Notes: generated by a model not told the origin, from the letters alone. 64,000 bases of DNA from Cupriavidus oxalaticus (GCF_004768545.1 NZ_CP038635.1:3100001-3164000), one strand, 5' to 3'; positions 19,667 through 31,503 are shown, counted from the first letter of the stretch. Numbers and translations are program-made.

Positions 19667-20329
19667 ATGCTCGATCGTGAAGGCTTTCGCCCGAACGTCG
19701 GCATCATCCTCCTCAACGCACGCAACGAGGTTTTCTGGGGCAAGCGCATCGGCGAACACTCCTGGCAGTTTCCGCAAGGCGGCATCAAGTACGGCGAGAC
19801 GCCGGAACAGGCCATGTACCGCGAACTGCATGAGGAAACCGGCCTGCTTCCGGAGCACGTCAGGATCGTAGGTCGCACACGCGACTGGCTGCGTTACGAG
19901 GTGCCGGACAAGTTCATCCGCCGCGAGATCCGCGGCCACTACAGGGGCCAGAAGCAAATCTGGTTCCTGCTCCGCATGGCGGGCAGGGACTGCGATATCC
20001 ACCTGCGCGCCACCGACCATCCGGAGTTCGATGCCTGGCGCTGGAGCCACTACTGGGTGCCGCTGGAGGCGGTGATCGAGTTCAAGCGCGATGTCTACCA
20101 GATGGCGCTGACGGAACTGTCGCGCTTCCTGAACCGGCATCCGCGCGTGCCGCTGAGCCCCTATGGCACGCATGCGCACGGCCGCCATGGAGGCGGCCAG
20201 CGCGGCATCCCGCCCCCGGTCGCCGGCCAGTCGTCAAGGCCTGCCGCGGCCGACTGCGGCGGCGCGGCAGCACAAGAAACTGTTTCGCCGGCGGCGCCGG
20301 TTACCAACTCACGGAGTACTGATGACTAG
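19667..20329 (+). CDS. rppH: RNA pyrophosphohydrolase (Nudix)
   Basis: RppH removes pyrophosphate from the 5' triphosphate end of mRNA and so triggers RNase E decay. The 220-residue protein has a complete Nudix box [22 protein letters not shown] starting near residue 38, preceded by the family pattern SWQFPQGG and followed by [10 protein letters not shown]. The last 60 residues, rich in His, Gly and Arg, extend beyond the E. coli protein and look disordered. An AGGTGC ribosome site precedes the ATG. The stop overlaps the start of the next gene by 8 bp. Confidence 0.95.
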   Translation: MLDREGFRPNVGIILLNARNEVFWGKRIGEHSWQFPQGGIKYGETPEQAMYRELHEETGLLPEHVRIVGRTRDWLRYEVPDKFIRREIRGHYRGQKQIWFLLRMAGRDCDIHLRATDHPEFDAWRWSHYWVPLEAVIEFKRDVYQMALTELSRFLNRHPRVPLSPYGTHAHGRHGGGQRGIPPPVAGQSSRPAAADCGGAAAQETVSPAAPVTNSRSTDD

Positions 20330-20903
20330 TTGCACCGGCCCGGGCTGCCGCGGCGGCCTGACCGCTGCCGGCCTGCTGCTTGCCGCCGCCACGCTGGCGC
20401 TGGCGGGCTGCAAGACCACCGGCAAGGAGATGGCGGAAGAAGAAAGCACCTGGCTCAGCCCCTTCGCGCCCAAGACCTTCGAGGAAGCCAAGGCGATGCT
20501 GCCGGCGCCGCCGCAGGATGCCAACCTGGTGCCGTTCTCGGTGTCCGGCACCGGCACGCTGTCGTTTGCGGTGGACAGCAAGTCGGTTTCGGTGGGCAAG
20601 GACAACGTGGTGCGCTACACCGTGGTCACCACCAGCCAGAGCGGCGCCCGCAACGTGACCTTCGAAGGCATGCGCTGCGACGCCTTCGAGCGCAAGCTCT
20701 ACGCCACGCTGCCCAAGGGCGCCACCGAATGGGTGCCCAACACCAGCGGCTACGGCGAGACCTGGCATCGCATGGAAACCGGCGTGCGCAACGCCTATGC
20801 TGCCACGCTGGCCATCGAGTTCTTCTGCCAGGGCCGCACGGTGGCCGGCAAGCCGGAGGACATGGTGCGCGAGCTGCAATCGCGCGCGCCCAGCCGCCGC
20901 TGA
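20322..20903 (+). CDS. CNP1-like family lipoprotein
   Basis: This protein of about 193 residues has a lipoprotein signal ending in LALAGC, so C30 is the likely lipidated residue and the protein should be anchored to the periplasmic face of a membrane. The mature part matches the CNP1-like family of unknown function ([19 protein letters not shown]..., TFEGMRCD, ...[13 protein letters not shown]). The start at 20322 (MTSCTGPG) overlaps rppH, and a strong two-way terminator follows. Two conserved cysteines (about C114 and C168) could form a disulphide. Function unknown. Confidence 0.8.
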   Translation: MTSCTGPGCRGGLTAAGLLLAAATLALAGCKTTGKEMAEEESTWLSPFAPKTFEEAKAMLPAPPQDANLVPFSVSGTGTLSFAVDSKSVSVGKDNVVRYTVVTTSQSGARNVTFEGMRCDAFERKLYATLPKGATEWVPNTSGYGETWHRMETGVRNAYAATLAIEFFCQGRTVAGKPEDMVRELQSRAPSRR

Positions 20904-20921
20904 GGCGGGCGGCATCGGCAT

Positions 20922-20960
20922 AAAAAAACGGCGGGACTGCCTGGCAGTTCCGCCGTTTTT
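20922..20960. terminator. Two-way terminator between the CNP1-like gene and proB
   Basis: An AAACGGCGG arm and a CCGCCGTTT arm, extended by ACTGCC/GGCAGT, form a long stem flanked by an A run on one side and a T run on the other, so it can end transcripts from both convergent genes. Confidence 0.9.
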
Positions 20961-20983
20961 CTTTGGCTGTTTTCGGTCGCCGC

Positions 20984-22102
20984 TCAGACCAGCACGAGGT
21001 TGTCGCGGTGGATCAGCTCGGGCTCGTTCAGGTGGCCCAGCACCGACTCGATCTCCGACGAAGGCTTGCGCGCGATCAGGCGCGCCTCGGCGCTCGAATA
21101 GTTGGTGATACCGCGCGCCACTTCCTTGCCCTGCGGATCGACACAGGCGATCACCTCGCCGCGGGCAAATTCGCCCTGCACCTCGACCACGCCGATCGGC
21201 AGCAGCGACTTGCCGCCGTCGGTCAGCTTCTCGACCGCGCCGTTATCGATCACCACGCGCCCGCGCAGCTGCAGGTGGTCGGCCATCCACTGCTTGCGCG
21301 CGGTGAGCCGGCCGGTCGGCGCCAGCAGCTGGGTGCCGATGGCCTCGCCCGCGGCCAGCCGCTCGAGCACGCTGGCCTCGCGCCCGGAGGCGATGGTGGT
21401 GTGCGCGCCGGACTTGGCGGCGCGCTTGGCCGCCAGGATCTTGGTCAGCATGCCGCCGCGCCCGATCGAGGTACCGGCGCCACCGGCCATCGCCTCCAGT
21501 TCGGGCGTGCCGGCCATGGCCTCGTCGACGAACTGCGCCGCCGGGTCCTTGCGCGGATCGGCGGTGTACAGGCCGCGCTGGTCGGTCAGGATTACCAGCG
21601 CGTCGCCTTCGATCAGGTTGGTGACCAGGGCGCCGAGCGTGTCGTTGTCGCCGAACTTGATTTCGTCGGTAACCACGGTGTCGTTCTCGTTGATGATCGG
21701 CACCACGCCCAGCGACAGCAGCGTCAGCAGCGTGGAACGCGCGTTCAGGTAGCGCTCGCGGTCGGCCAGGTCGGCGTGGGTCAGCAGCACCTGCGCGGTG
21801 CGGATGCCGTAGCGCGTGAACTGGCTTTCATAGACCTGCGCCAGGCCCATCTGGCCGACGGCGGCGGCGGCCTGCAGCTCGTGGATTTCCTTCGGCCGGC
21901 GCACCCAGCCCAGGCGCTGCATGCCTTCGGCGATGGCGCCGGAGCTGACCAGCACCACTTCCTTGCCCGCCACGCGCAGCCTGGCGATCTGCGATGCCCA
22001 GCGGGCGATGGCGTCGTGGTCCAGTCCCTTGCCATCGTTGGTGACCAGGCTGGAGCCGACTTTGACGACGATGCGCTTTGCCTGCGCGATGACCGATTGC
22101 AT
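20984..22102 (-). CDS. proB: Glutamate 5-kinase
   Basis: ProB phosphorylates glutamate at the start of proline biosynthesis and is feedback-inhibited by proline. The 372-residue protein has an amino acid kinase domain ([10 protein letters not shown] near residue 12, INENDTV and [11 protein letters not shown] motifs) and a C-terminal PUA domain (about 280-360). The ATG at 22102 ([10 protein letters not shown]) is the family start; the frame is open further upstream into the obgE region without similarity. It follows obgE by 47 bp on the same strand, an arrangement common in beta-proteobacteria. proA is not adjacent. Confidence 0.96.
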   Translation of the reverse strand: MQSVIAQAKRIVVKVGSSLVTNDGKGLDHDAIARWASQIARLRVAGKEVVLVSSGAIAEGMQRLGWVRRPKEIHELQAAAAVGQMGLAQVYESQFTRYGIRTAQVLLTHADLADRERYLNARSTLLTLLSLGVVPIINENDTVVTDEIKFGDNDTLGALVTNLIEGDALVILTDQRGLYTADPRKDPAAQFVDEAMAGTPELEAMAGGAGTSIGRGGMLTKILAAKRAAKSGAHTTIASGREASVLERLAAGEAIGTQLLAPTGRLTARKQWMADHLQLRGRVVIDNGAVEKLTDGGKSLLPIGVVEVQGEFARGEVIACVDPQGKEVARGITNYSSAEARLIARKPSSEIESVLGHLNEPELIHRDNLVLV

Positions 22103-22149
22103 GGCGGGAATCCTGTCTCCGGAATTCGTTTCAGACCGTTGGGTTTTGA

Positions 22150-23620
<1,471 letters not shown>

Positions 23621-23659
23621 GTCTTACTCCTGTCGCTTTACCGGATTACGCTCGATCGA

Positions 23660-23971
23660 TCAGGCAACGATCGCTTCGATGCGCAGTTCGGTGTAATTCT
23701 GACGATGGCCCTGACGCTTCTGGTAGTGCTTGCGACGGCGCATCTTGAAGATCTTCACCTTGTCGTGACGACCCTGGGAGATAACGGTAGCCTTGACGGA
23801 AGCCCCGCTAACCAGCGGCGTACCAAACTTGATTTGGTCGCCGGCGCCCACTGCGAGCACCTGGTCGAGCGTGATTTCTGCGCCAATGTCTGCCGGTATC
23901 TGTTCTACTTTCAGTTTTTCGCCAGCAGCAACCTTGTATTGCTTGCCGCCGGTTTTTACGACCGCGTACAT
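23660..23971 (-). CDS. rplU: 50S ribosomal protein L21
   Basis: This 103-residue protein is L21 of the large ribosomal subunit ([14 protein letters not shown]..., ...[21 protein letters not shown]). The ATG at 23971 is the conserved start, with GAGGT just upstream. It is the first gene of rplU-rpmA-obgE. Its leader extends into the long gap towards ispB. Confidence 0.98.
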   Translation of the reverse strand: MYAVVKTGGKQYKVAAGEKLKVEQIPADIGAEITLDQVLAVGAGDQIKFGTPLVSGASVKATVISQGRHDKVKIFKMRRRKHYQKRQGHRQNYTELRIEAIVA

Positions 23972-24410
23972 TGTCGAACCTCTCGGATGTGAATAAAACG
24001 CCGAAACCGCGCGATGCGGCCCGGTTATCTCCCACCGGCAAGGACCCGCAAGGCGAGCGACTACCGGAGGAAACCGGGAATTGTAAACGAGATCGGGGAA
24101 AACTGCAAAGAAAACAGGCACATAGCCTGTGAGCGGCGCGGTCGGCACAATCGGCGGCCGCCCAGCTCAGGTCAGATCGGCGAGAAGGAACCCCGCCAGT
24201 GCGGCAAACGCCACCCACCACGCGGTGCGGCGCAGCTGGCGACGGGATACGGGCTTGTCCATGTCCGCATTATAGTTGCGCCGGTCACCGACGCCGCTGC
24301 GCGCATACCCTGAGCCGCCTACCTGCCCACCCGCGGCAAGAATGCGGGGCATGCGTAGAACGCCGCGTGCTTCGCATATAATCGTCCGGTTTTGCGTAAC
24401 GGTGATCATC
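23972..24410. promoter_or_regulatory. Divergent control region between rplU and ispB
   Basis: This gap must hold the promoters of rplU (minus) and ispB (plus). A TATAAT for ispB is seen at 24377-24382, 29 bp before its TTG start. On the minus strand another TATAAT is at 24269-24274, just before a possible 31-codon ORF (24167-24262). No ribosomal-protein binding site is recognisable in the rplU leader. Confidence 0.5.
24167..24262 (-). CDS. Possible 31-residue single-pass membrane protein
   Basis: The ORF encodes MDKPVSRRQLRRTAWWVAF plus a hydrophobic continuation ending in LLADLT: a basic N-terminus followed by one membrane helix, a good topology for a real small protein. A perfect TATAAT sits only 7 bp before the ATG, so a transcript from it would be almost leaderless; a longer transcript is also possible. 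It lies upstream of rplU on the same strand. No homology is recognised and it could be chance. Confidence 0.3.
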   Translation of the reverse strand: MDKPVSRRQLRRTAWWVAFAALAGFLLADLT

Positions 24411-25388
24411 TTGTCCCAGCCTTCCGCCACTGCCTTGCTTGCCCCGGTCGCTGCAGACATGCGCGCGGTTGATGCTGTCATCCGCCAGCGGCTGTCTTCC
24501 GAAGTCCCCCTGATCGAACAGATCGGTGAATACATCATCGGTGCCGGCGGCAAGCGCCTGCGCCCGGTGATCCTGCTGCTGACGGCGCGCGCGCTGGGTT
24601 ATGACGGCAACCGGCACCACGAGCTGGCCGCCGTCGTCGAGTTCATCCACACCGCCACGCTGCTGCACGACGACGTCGTCGACGAATCCGAGCTGCGCCG
24701 CGGCCGCGACACCGCCAACGCGGTGTTCGGCAATGCCGCCAGCGTGCTGGTTGGCGACTTCCTCTACTCGCGCGCGTTCCAGATGATGGTCGATGCCGGC
24801 AGCATGCGCATCATGGAGATCCTGTCCAACGCGACCAACGTGATCGCCGAGGGCGAAGTGCTGCAGCTGCTGAACATGCACGATCCGGATGTCACCATCG
24901 AGCGCTACCTGCAGGTGATCCGCTACAAGACCGCCAAGCTGTTCGAGGCCGCCGCCCAGCTGGGCGCGGTGCTGGCCGGCGCCGACGCGCAGATGGAAGA
25001 AGCCGCCGCCGAATACGGCCGCCGCATCGGCACCGCCTTCCAGCTGATCGACGACATGCTGGACTACACCGCCAGCGCCGAGCAGATGGGCAAGAACGCC
25101 GGCGACGACCTGCGCGAAGGCAAGCCCACGCTGCCGCTGCTGCATCTGCTGGAGCACGGTACCGCGGAGCAGCGCCAGCTGGCGCGCGACGCCATCGTGC
25201 AGGGCGGCACCGAGCACTTCGACGCGGTCTTCGCGGCCATCCACGCCAGCGGCGCGCTCGAGGTCACCTTCGAGGCCGCGCGCCAGGAAGCGGAAGCCGC
25301 CGAGCGGGCCGCGCAGCAATTCCCGGATTCCGCGCTGAAGGAAACGCTGATCCAGCTCTGCGCGTTCTCGCTGCAGCGGCAGTCGTAA
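24411..25388 (+). CDS. ispB: Octaprenyl diphosphate synthase
   Basis: IspB extends farnesyl diphosphate to the long polyprenyl chain of ubiquinone. The 325-residue protein has both aspartate-rich motifs, DDVVD at 87-91 and DDMLD at 214-218, and GKRLRP near 48. I start it at TTG 24411 (read as MSQPSATALL) because homology begins here and no ATG is available before residue 17; an in-frame GTG at 24402 is an alternative. Ubiquinone use fits with coq7 elsewhere in the window. It is divergent from the rplU operon. Confidence 0.93.
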   Translation: MSQPSATALLAPVAADMRAVDAVIRQRLSSEVPLIEQIGEYIIGAGGKRLRPVILLLTARALGYDGNRHHELAAVVEFIHTATLLHDDVVDESELRRGRDTANAVFGNAASVLVGDFLYSRAFQMMVDAGSMRIMEILSNATNVIAEGEVLQLLNMHDPDVTIERYLQVIRYKTAKLFEAAAQLGAVLAGADAQMEEAAAEYGRRIGTAFQLIDDMLDYTASAEQMGKNAGDDLREGKPTLPLLHLLEHGTAEQRQLARDAIVQGGTEHFDAVFAAIHASGALEVTFEAARQEAEAAERAAQQFPDSALKETLIQLCAFSLQRQS

Positions 25389-25480
25389 GGGATGCTTCAC
25401 CCCTCTTCCATTTCAGGAAAAACGCTGTTATAGTTACCTTCTTTGCTGCTGACGCCCAGCGACGGCAAGCAAAAACAAAT

Positions 25481-25557
25481 CGGGGTGTAGCTTAGCCTGG
25501 TAGAGCGCTACGTTCGGGACGTAGAGGCCGGAGGTTCGAATCCTCTCACCCCGACCA
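25481..25557 (+). tRNA. tRNA-Pro (anticodon CGG)
   Basis: The 77-base gene folds into a full cloverleaf: acceptor stem CGGGGTG/CACCCCG, D arm with AGCCTGGT, anticodon stem CTACG/CGTAG with loop TTCGGGA giving anticodon CGG (reads CCG), T loop GGTTCGAATCC, discriminator A and encoded CCA. CCG is a frequent proline codon in this GC-rich genome. Confidence 0.97.
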
Positions 25558-25565
25558 GATTTAAG

Positions 25566-25601
25566 AAAAAGCCGAATCAACGAAAGTTGATTCGGCTTTT
25601 T
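25566..25601 (+). terminator. Terminator of tRNA-Pro
   Basis: A perfect 16-bp stem (AAAAAGCCGAATCAAC and its complement) with a GAAA tetraloop ends in a T run, 8 bp after the tRNA. Confidence 0.95.
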
Positions 25602-25800
25602 GTCTTTCTGCCCTCCCGATCCTCATGGCCACCCCTGCCCCCGCGCAAGTAGGGTTGCGCCCGTGTCGCGCAAACGCAAACACGTCCCGCCATCGCCTTT
25701 ACAAAAAGTGACCCCAGCGGCAAACTGCCCCGATCCCAGGACGTGAACCGTATCGTCCGTCCGTGGCCGGCGGCCACTGTCCAACCACTGCGCACCTGTC

Positions 25801-27570
25801 ATGACACTCGGACTTGCCCTGGCCCAGAGCCGGCGTATCGCGCCCGCCCTGCTTGCTCAGCTGGAGCAGGCCGCCCGTGAAAAGCAGTCGCAGCTGATCG
25901 ACGAGATCGTCGGCAGCGGCACCATGAGCGCGCACGACCTGGCGGTGTTTGCCGCGGACAAGTACCAGCTGCCGCTGCTCGACCTGAACCAGTACAACCT
26001 GACCAAGGTGCCGCCGGGGCTGGCGGGCAACCGCGAATTCCATGCGCACCGCCTGCTGCCGCTGGGCCGCCGCGAAAACCGGCTGGTGCTCGGGCTGTCC
26101 GATCCGTCCAACCAGGCCGGCCTGGACGCGATCAAGGAAAAGTACAAGGTGCCGGTCGAAGCGGTGGTGGTCGAGCACGACAAGCTGATGAAGCACGTGC
26201 GCTCCGCCGGCGAGGCGCTGGGCACGCTGAAGAACATCTCGCCGGTGCAGGCCGAGCGCAAGATGATCGAGTACGACCCGGTGGCGGCCGCCGGCGCGCA
26301 GCGCAACCGCACTGCCGCCGATGCCATCGACGACGCGCCCGTGGTGCGCTTCCTGCAGAAGCTGCTGACCGAAGCCTTCCACCGCGGCGCGTCCGACCTG
26401 CATTTCGAGCCGTTCGAGACCTTCTACCGGATCCGCTTCCGCGTGGACGGCGTGCTGCAGGAGGTGGCAAGGCCACCGCTGGATATCCGCGACAAGATTG
26501 CCACCCGCATCAAGGTGCTGTCCCGGCTGGATATTTCTGAAAAGCGCGTGCCGCAGGACGGCCGCATGAAGCTGCTGATCGCGCTGCCCAAGGATCCGAA
26601 GGACAACAAAGACAGCAAGGACGCGAAGGATCCCAAGGACAAGGACGCCAGGGAAACGGTCGAGAAAGCCGTCGATTTCCGCGTCTCGACGCTGCCGACG
26701 CTGTTCGGCGAGAAGATCGTGATGCGGATCCTGGAATCGTCGACCGACAAGCTCGACATCGACCAGCTCGGCTACGAGGCGCAACAGAAGGCGCTGCTGC
26801 TGGACGTGATCAAGCGTCCGTACGGCATGGTGCTGGTGACCGGCCCCACCGGCAGCGGCAAGACGGTGTCGCTGTACACCTTCCTGAACCTGCTGAACCA
26901 GGGCGACATCAATATCTCGACCGCAGAGGACCCGGCCGAAATCCAGCTGCCCGGCATCAACCAGGTCAACGTCAACGACAAGGCCGGCCTGACCTTTGCC
27001 GCGGCGCTGCGTTCGTTCCTGCGGCAGGATCCGGACGTCATCATGGTCGGCGAAATCCGCGACCTGGAAACCGCCGATATCTCGATCAAGGCCGCGCAGA
27101 CCGGCCACCTGGTGCTGTCGACGCTGCACACCAATGACGCCCCCACCACGCTGACGCGGCTGATGAACATGGGCGTGGCGCCGTTCAACATCGCTTCCAG
27201 CGTGCTGATGATCACGGCGCAGCGGCTGGCGCGCCGGCTGTGCACATGCAAGCGCGCCGGCGAGCTGCCGCGCGAGACGCTGCTGGATGCCGGCTTTCGC
27301 GAACACGACCTGGACGGCAGCTGGCAGCCCTACCATCCGGTCGGGTGCGAGCGCTGCAACGGCAGCGGCTACAAGGGCCGCTGCGGTATCTACCAGGTCA
27401 TGCCGATCACCGAGGCCATGCAGCAGATCATCCTGTCGCACGGCACCGCCCTGCAGATCGCCGAGCAGGCGCGCAAGGATGGCGTGCTATCGTTGCGCGA
27501 AGCCGGGCTGCTGAAGGTCAGGGCGGGCGTCACGTCACTCGAAGAGGTGCTGGCGACCACGAATACGTAG
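25801..27570 (+). CDS. pilB: Type IV pilus assembly ATPase PilB
   Basis: PilB is the hexameric cytoplasmic ATPase that powers pilus extension. The 589-residue protein has an N-terminal T2SSE_N domain (about 40-150) and an ATPase core with Walker A GPTGSGKT at about 348-355, the Asp box and Walker B ([16 protein letters not shown]) and a four-cysteine zinc site (CTC...CERC) near 480-520. Residues 264-282 form an unusual [19 protein letters not shown] repeat, inserted in a surface loop of the N-terminal ATPase subdomain. pilC and pilD follow in order. PilS/PilR, encoded at 8133-11932, probably control the pilin gene of the same system. Confidence 0.96.
   Translation: MTLGLALAQSRRIAPALLAQLEQAAREKQSQLIDEIVGSGTMSAHDLAVFAADKYQLPLLDLNQYNLTKVPPGLAGNREFHAHRLLPLGRRENRLVLGLSDPSNQAGLDAIKEKYKVPVEAVVVEHDKLMKHVRSAGEALGTLKNISPVQAERKMIEYDPVAAAGAQRNRTAADAIDDAPVVRFLQKLLTEAFHRGASDLHFEPFETFYRIRFRVDGVLQEVARPPLDIRDKIATRIKVLSRLDISEKRVPQDGRMKLLIALPKDPKDNKDSKDAKDPKDKDARETVEKAVDFRVSTLPTLFGEKIVMRILESSTDKLDIDQLGYEAQQKALLLDVIKRPYGMVLVTGPTGSGKTVSLYTFLNLLNQGDINISTAEDPAEIQLPGINQVNVNDKAGLTFAAALRSFLRQDPDVIMVGEIRDLETADISIKAAQTGHLVLSTLHTNDAPTTLTRLMNMGVAPFNIASSVLMITAQRLARRLCTCKRAGELPRETLLDAGFREHDLDGSWQPYHPVGCERCNGSGYKGRCGIYQVMPITEAMQQIILSHGTALQIAEQARKDGVLSLREAGLLKVRAGVTSLEEVLATTNT
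26590..26646 (+). repeat. Degenerate AAGGAC-type repeat inside pilB
   Basis: Nineteen codons encode seven Lys-Asp pairs separated by P, N, S, A or nothing (residues 264-282). At DNA level the unit is a 6-9 bp AAGGAC-like repeat that could change length by slippage without breaking the frame when whole codons are gained or lost. Confidence 0.85.
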
Positions 27571-27639
27571 CAACTGAGTCAAGTCACAACGTAAATACAA
27601 GACGTACCAGAAGCGTCATTTACACCGGGGGTCAACAAC

Positions 27640-28911
27640 ATGGCGACGCGCGCACCAGCGGCGGGCGCCCGGACGGCAGCACCGTCGCGGGCAAAATCAG
27701 GCAAGGGGCGCAAGGCCCCCACCCAGTACATCTTCGAATGGGAAGGCAAGGACCGCAAGGGCAAGACCTTCACCGGCGAGCTGCGCGCGGAGAGCCAGGC
27801 CGAGGTCACCGCCACGCTGCGCAAGCAGGGCCTGACCATCGTCAAGCTCAAGAAGCGCAAGGCCGCGCGCGGGCGCAAAATCACCGAGAAGGACATCGCC
27901 TACTTCACCCGGCAGCTGTCGACCATGCTCAAGGCGGGGATTCCGCTGCTGCAGTCGATCGACATCATCGCGCGCGGGCACGCCAATCCCAACTTTACCC
28001 AGCTGCTGTCCGAGATCCGCTTCGATATCGAATCGGGCAGCAGCATGGCGGCGGCATTCCGGCGACAGCCGAAGTACTTCGACACGCTCTACTGCAACCT
28101 GATCGATGCCGGCGAACAGGGCGGTATCCTCGATGCGTTGCTGGAGCGCCTGTCGCTCTACATGGAAAAGACCATCGCGCTGAAGGGCCAGATCAAGTCG
28201 GCGATGATCTATCCGATCGCGGTGCTGACGGTGGCCTTTGCCGTCACCGTGATCCTGATGCTGTTCGTGATCCCGGCGTTCAAGGGCGTGTTCTCCAGCT
28301 TCGGTGCCAACCTGCCCGCGCCGACGCTGCTGGTGATCGCGATCTCGGACTTTTTCGTGCAGTACTGGTACCTGGTCATCGGCGCGCCCGTGGCCGGCAT
28401 CACGTTCTACCTGCGGGCGCGCAAGAAGTCGGAGAAGGTGCAGCGCTGGTCCGACCGCGCGCTGCTGAAGCTGCCGATCTTCGGCAGCCTGTTCCGCAAG
28501 GCGGTGATTGCGCGCTGGACGCGTACGCTGGCGACCATGTTCGCCGCCGGCACGCCGCTGGTGGAGTCGATGGAGTCGGTGGCGGGCGCCGCCGGCAACT
28601 GGGTCTACTACGACGCCACGCGCGAGATCGAACAGTCGGTGCGCATCGGTACCAGCCTGACCAACGCCATGCAGGCCACGCACGTGTTCGACAACATGGT
28701 GCTGCAGATGACGCAGATCGGCGAAGAATCCGGCGCGCTCGACAACATGCTGCTGAAGGTGGCCGAGTTCTACGAGCGCGAGGTCGACGACGCGGTGGCC
28801 GCCATCTCCAGCCTGATCGAACCGATCATCATCGTGGTGCTGGGCGTGCTGATCGGCGGCATGGTGGTGGCGATGTACCTGCCGATCTTCAAGCTGGGAC
28901 AGGTGGTGTAA
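27640..28911 (+). CDS. pilC: Type IV pilus inner-membrane platform protein PilC
   Basis: This 423-residue protein has two T2SSF domains (about 80-205 and 285-405) with three to four membrane helices. It forms the inner-membrane platform on which PilB acts. The first 30 residues are a Lys/Arg/Ala-rich extension before the conserved YIFEWEGKDRKGK. The spacing from pilB is 69 bp, and pilD starts 3 bp after its stop. Confidence 0.95.
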   Translation: MATRAPAAGARTAAPSRAKSGKGRKAPTQYIFEWEGKDRKGKTFTGELRAESQAEVTATLRKQGLTIVKLKKRKAARGRKITEKDIAYFTRQLSTMLKAGIPLLQSIDIIARGHANPNFTQLLSEIRFDIESGSSMAAAFRRQPKYFDTLYCNLIDAGEQGGILDALLERLSLYMEKTIALKGQIKSAMIYPIAVLTVAFAVTVILMLFVIPAFKGVFSSFGANLPAPTLLVIAISDFFVQYWYLVIGAPVAGITFYLRARKKSEKVQRWSDRALLKLPIFGSLFRKAVIARWTRTLATMFAAGTPLVESMESVAGAAGNWVYYDATREIEQSVRIGTSLTNAMQATHVFDNMVLQMTQIGEESGALDNMLLKVAEFYEREVDDAVAAISSLIEPIIIVVLGVLIGGMVVAMYLPIFKLGQVV

Positions 28912-28914
28912 GCG

Positions 28915-29817
28915 ATGGCGCTGGCGTATTCCGTTTCGCCGTTTCCCGCCGGCAGCGGGCAGTTGCTGCAGGCACTGGCGGCGCTGCCGCCTGCCTTCAT
29001 GGTGGCGGTGACGGCCGTGCTGGGTCTGGTGGTGGGCAGTTTCCTCAACGTGGTGATCCACCGGCTGCCGCGCATGATGGAGCGCGAGGAAGCCAACTAT
29101 ATCGCCGAGCTGCGCGGCGATCCGCTGCCCTACCCCGCCCGCTACAACCTGATGGTGCCGCGCTCGGCCTGTCCGCACTGCGGCCACGCGATCGCGCCCT
29201 GGGAAAACGTGCCGGTGCTGAGTTGGCTGGCGCTGCGCGGGCGCTGCTCGGCCTGCAAGACCCGGATCAGCGCGCGCTATCCGCTGGTGGAGCTGGCCTG
29301 CGGCGTGCTGAGCGGGCTGGTGGCGTGGCGCTTCGGCCCTGGCGTGCAGACATTGGCGGCGCTGGTGCTGGTCTGGGCGCTGCTGGCGCTGACCCTGATC
29401 GATGCCGACACCCAGCTGCTGCCGGACCAGATCACGCTGCCGCTGCTGTGGCTGGGACTGGTGCTGAACCTGGGCGGGTTGTTCGTGCCGCTGGCCGATG
29501 CCGTGATCGGTGCCGCCGCCGGCTACCTGGTGCTGTGGGCGGCGTACTGGCTGTTCCGGCTGGTGCGTGGCAAGGAAGGCATGGGTTTCGGCGACTTCAA
29601 GCTGATGGCGGCACTCGGCGCGTGGTTTGGCTGGCAGGCGCTGCCGGCGCTGGTGCTGCTGTCATCGGTGGCCGGCGTGGTGTTCGGGCTGGCCAGCATC
29701 GCGCTGCGCCGGCAGGATCGCGACACGCCCTTCCCCTTCGGCCCCTTTATCGCGCTGGCGGGCCTGGTGGTGCTGGTGTTCGGCTCCCGTGTGCTGCCGC
29801 TGACCGTACTGCCGTGA
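28915..29817 (+). CDS. pilD: Prepilin leader peptidase / N-methyltransferase PilD
   Basis: PilD cleaves the leader of type IV prepilins at the inner membrane and methylates the new N-terminus. The 300-residue protein has the methylase-domain cysteines C86, C89, C111 and C114, the aspartate region LIDADTQLLPDQ (about 162-172) and GMGFGD with D227, the two conserved aspartate sites of the peptidase. About eight membrane segments are seen. It is the last gene of pilBCD. Confidence 0.95.
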   Translation: MALAYSVSPFPAGSGQLLQALAALPPAFMVAVTAVLGLVVGSFLNVVIHRLPRMMEREEANYIAELRGDPLPYPARYNLMVPRSACPHCGHAIAPWENVPVLSWLALRGRCSACKTRISARYPLVELACGVLSGLVAWRFGPGVQTLAALVLVWALLALTLIDADTQLLPDQITLPLLWLGLVLNLGGLFVPLADAVIGAAAGYLVLWAAYWLFRLVRGKEGMGFGDFKLMAALGAWFGWQALPALVLLSSVAGVVFGLASIALRRQDRDTPFPFGPFIALAGLVVLVFGSRVLPLTVLP

Positions 29818-29868
29818 AGCTGGTATTGTGACGGCAACATCGTCAACTGGCCTTCACGGCATCCCCAC

Positions 29869-30507
29869 ATGCTGGAAATCGGACTGACCGGCGGCATCGG
29901 CAGCGGCAAGACCCGCGTGGCCGACATGTTCGCCGCGCGCGGCGCCGCGATCATCGATACCGACCTGCTCGCCCATCAGATCACCGCCCCGGGCGGGCGT
30001 GCCATCCCGGCGCTGGTCGAGGCCTTCGGGACCGAATGCCTGCGCCCTGACGGCGCCATGGATCGCGACGCGATGCGCGCGCTGGTGTTCGCCGACCCGG
30101 CCGCCAAGGCGCGCCTCGAAGGCATCACCCATCCGCTGATCCGCGCGCTGACCAACGAGCATGCGCAAGCGGTCCGCGACGCCGGCGAGCATCCTTACCT
30201 GATCTACGTGGTGCCGCTGCTGGTCGAGTCCGGCTCATGGCGCGAGCGCGTGGGCCGGGTGCTGGTGGTCGACTGCACGGAAGACACCCAGGTGGCGCGC
30301 GTGATGGCGCGCAACGGCTTCAGCCGCGAACAGGTGCAGGCGATCATGGCCAGGCAGGCAACGCGGCGCGCGCGGCTGGCATGTGCCGACGACGTCATCG
30401 ACAACGACGGGCCGGTCGATGCGCTGGTGGCACAGGTGGACCGCCTCGACCGCTATTACCGCGAACTGTCGGCGTCCGGAAAGGTCCATCCCGAAGCTGG
30501 CGCATGA
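29869..30507 (+). CDS. coaE: Dephospho-CoA kinase
   Basis: CoaE performs the last step of coenzyme A synthesis, phosphorylating the ribose 3'-hydroxyl. The 212-residue protein starts MLEIGLTGGIGSGKT with the P-loop at residues 8-15, and has the D33-T-D-like region (IIDTDLLAH) and ...SRAxxQATR-like lid (MARQATRRARL). It lies 51 bp after pilD in the conserved pilBCD-coaE-zapD-yacG order. Confidence 0.96.
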   Translation: MLEIGLTGGIGSGKTRVADMFAARGAAIIDTDLLAHQITAPGGRAIPALVEAFGTECLRPDGAMDRDAMRALVFADPAAKARLEGITHPLIRALTNEHAQAVRDAGEHPYLIYVVPLLVESGSWRERVGRVLVVDCTEDTQVARVMARNGFSREQVQAIMARQATRRARLACADDVIDNDGPVDALVAQVDRLDRYYRELSASGKVHPEAGA

Positions 30508-30744
30508 TGCGCGGGCACGGCCCGGCGGCACGCGGCGAACGCGCGTCCGACGTTGTCCTCGGCCCGGGTCTCGCATAGAATGCGCTGGAACATGCCGGGA
30601 AATCGCCGCATACTGCGGGCATTGGACACCGCGGATCACTCCGACACAGTCCACCCAGCCCCTTCCGGCGTTCCCCGGGCCACATTCCGCACCGGGCCTG
30701 CTCCTCACACGGGGCCCGCCCGGCGCCCTGCACGGACATAGCAC

Positions 30745-31503
30745 TTGATTCTGTACGAATACCCTTTCAACGAACGCATCAGGACACTCCTGCGCCTGGA
30801 GGACCTGTTCGATCGGCTGGAATACTTCCTCGGCCAGGATCATCCCCAGCAGCACCATGTCGCGCTGACCACGCTGTTCGAGATCATCGACGTAGCGGGC
30901 CGCGCCGACCTCAAGACCGACCTGATCAAGGAACTGGAACGCCAGCGCCAGGCGCTGGCGCCGCTGCGCGCCAACCCGCAGATCGACCAGGAAGCCCTGG
31001 ACAGCGTGATCGGCGAGATCGAGCAGGGCATCACCATGCTCAACCAGACCGTGGGCAAGGCCGGGCAGCTGCTGACCGACAACGAGTGGCTGACCAGCAT
31101 CCGCAGCCGTGCCATCATTCCCGGCGGCACCTGCGAGTTCGACCTGCCTGCCTACTACGCGTGGCAGCATCGCCCCGCTGAGGATCGCCGCGCCGATATC
31201 CTGAAGTGGGCGCGCCCGCTGGTGTCGCTGCGCATGGGCACCACCATCGTGCTGCGCCTGCTGCGCGAAGCCGGCCAGAGCGGCAAGGTCATCGCCACCG
31301 GCGGCAGCTACCAGCAGATGCTGTCCGGGCGCAGCTACCAGTTGATGCAGGTGTGGCTGGATGACTCGCTGCTGGCCTTCATCCCGGAAATGAGCGCGAA
31401 CAAGTACATGCTGTGGGTGCGTTTCACGCAGCAGGACGGCGACCTGCGGCCGCGCTCGGTCGATGCCGATATCCCGTTCCTGCTGAAACTCTGCAATTTC
31501 TGA
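30745..31503 (+). CDS. zapD: Cell division protein ZapD
   Basis: ZapD binds the C-terminus of FtsZ and bundles its filaments at the division site. The 252-residue product ([20 protein letters not shown]...) is full length for the family (DUF1342). The start is TTG at 30745; no ATG lies near the conserved N-terminus. It is separated from coaE by 237 bp in which I see no gene. FtsZ is encoded at 40402-41595. Confidence 0.95.
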   Translation: MILYEYPFNERIRTLLRLEDLFDRLEYFLGQDHPQQHHVALTTLFEIIDVAGRADLKTDLIKELERQRQALAPLRANPQIDQEALDSVIGEIEQGITMLNQTVGKAGQLLTDNEWLTSIRSRAIIPGGTCEFDLPAYYAWQHRPAEDRRADILKWARPLVSLRMGTTIVLRLLREAGQSGKVIATGGSYQQMLSGRSYQLMQVWLDDSLLAFIPEMSANKYMLWVRFTQQDGDLRPRSVDADIPFLLKLCNF

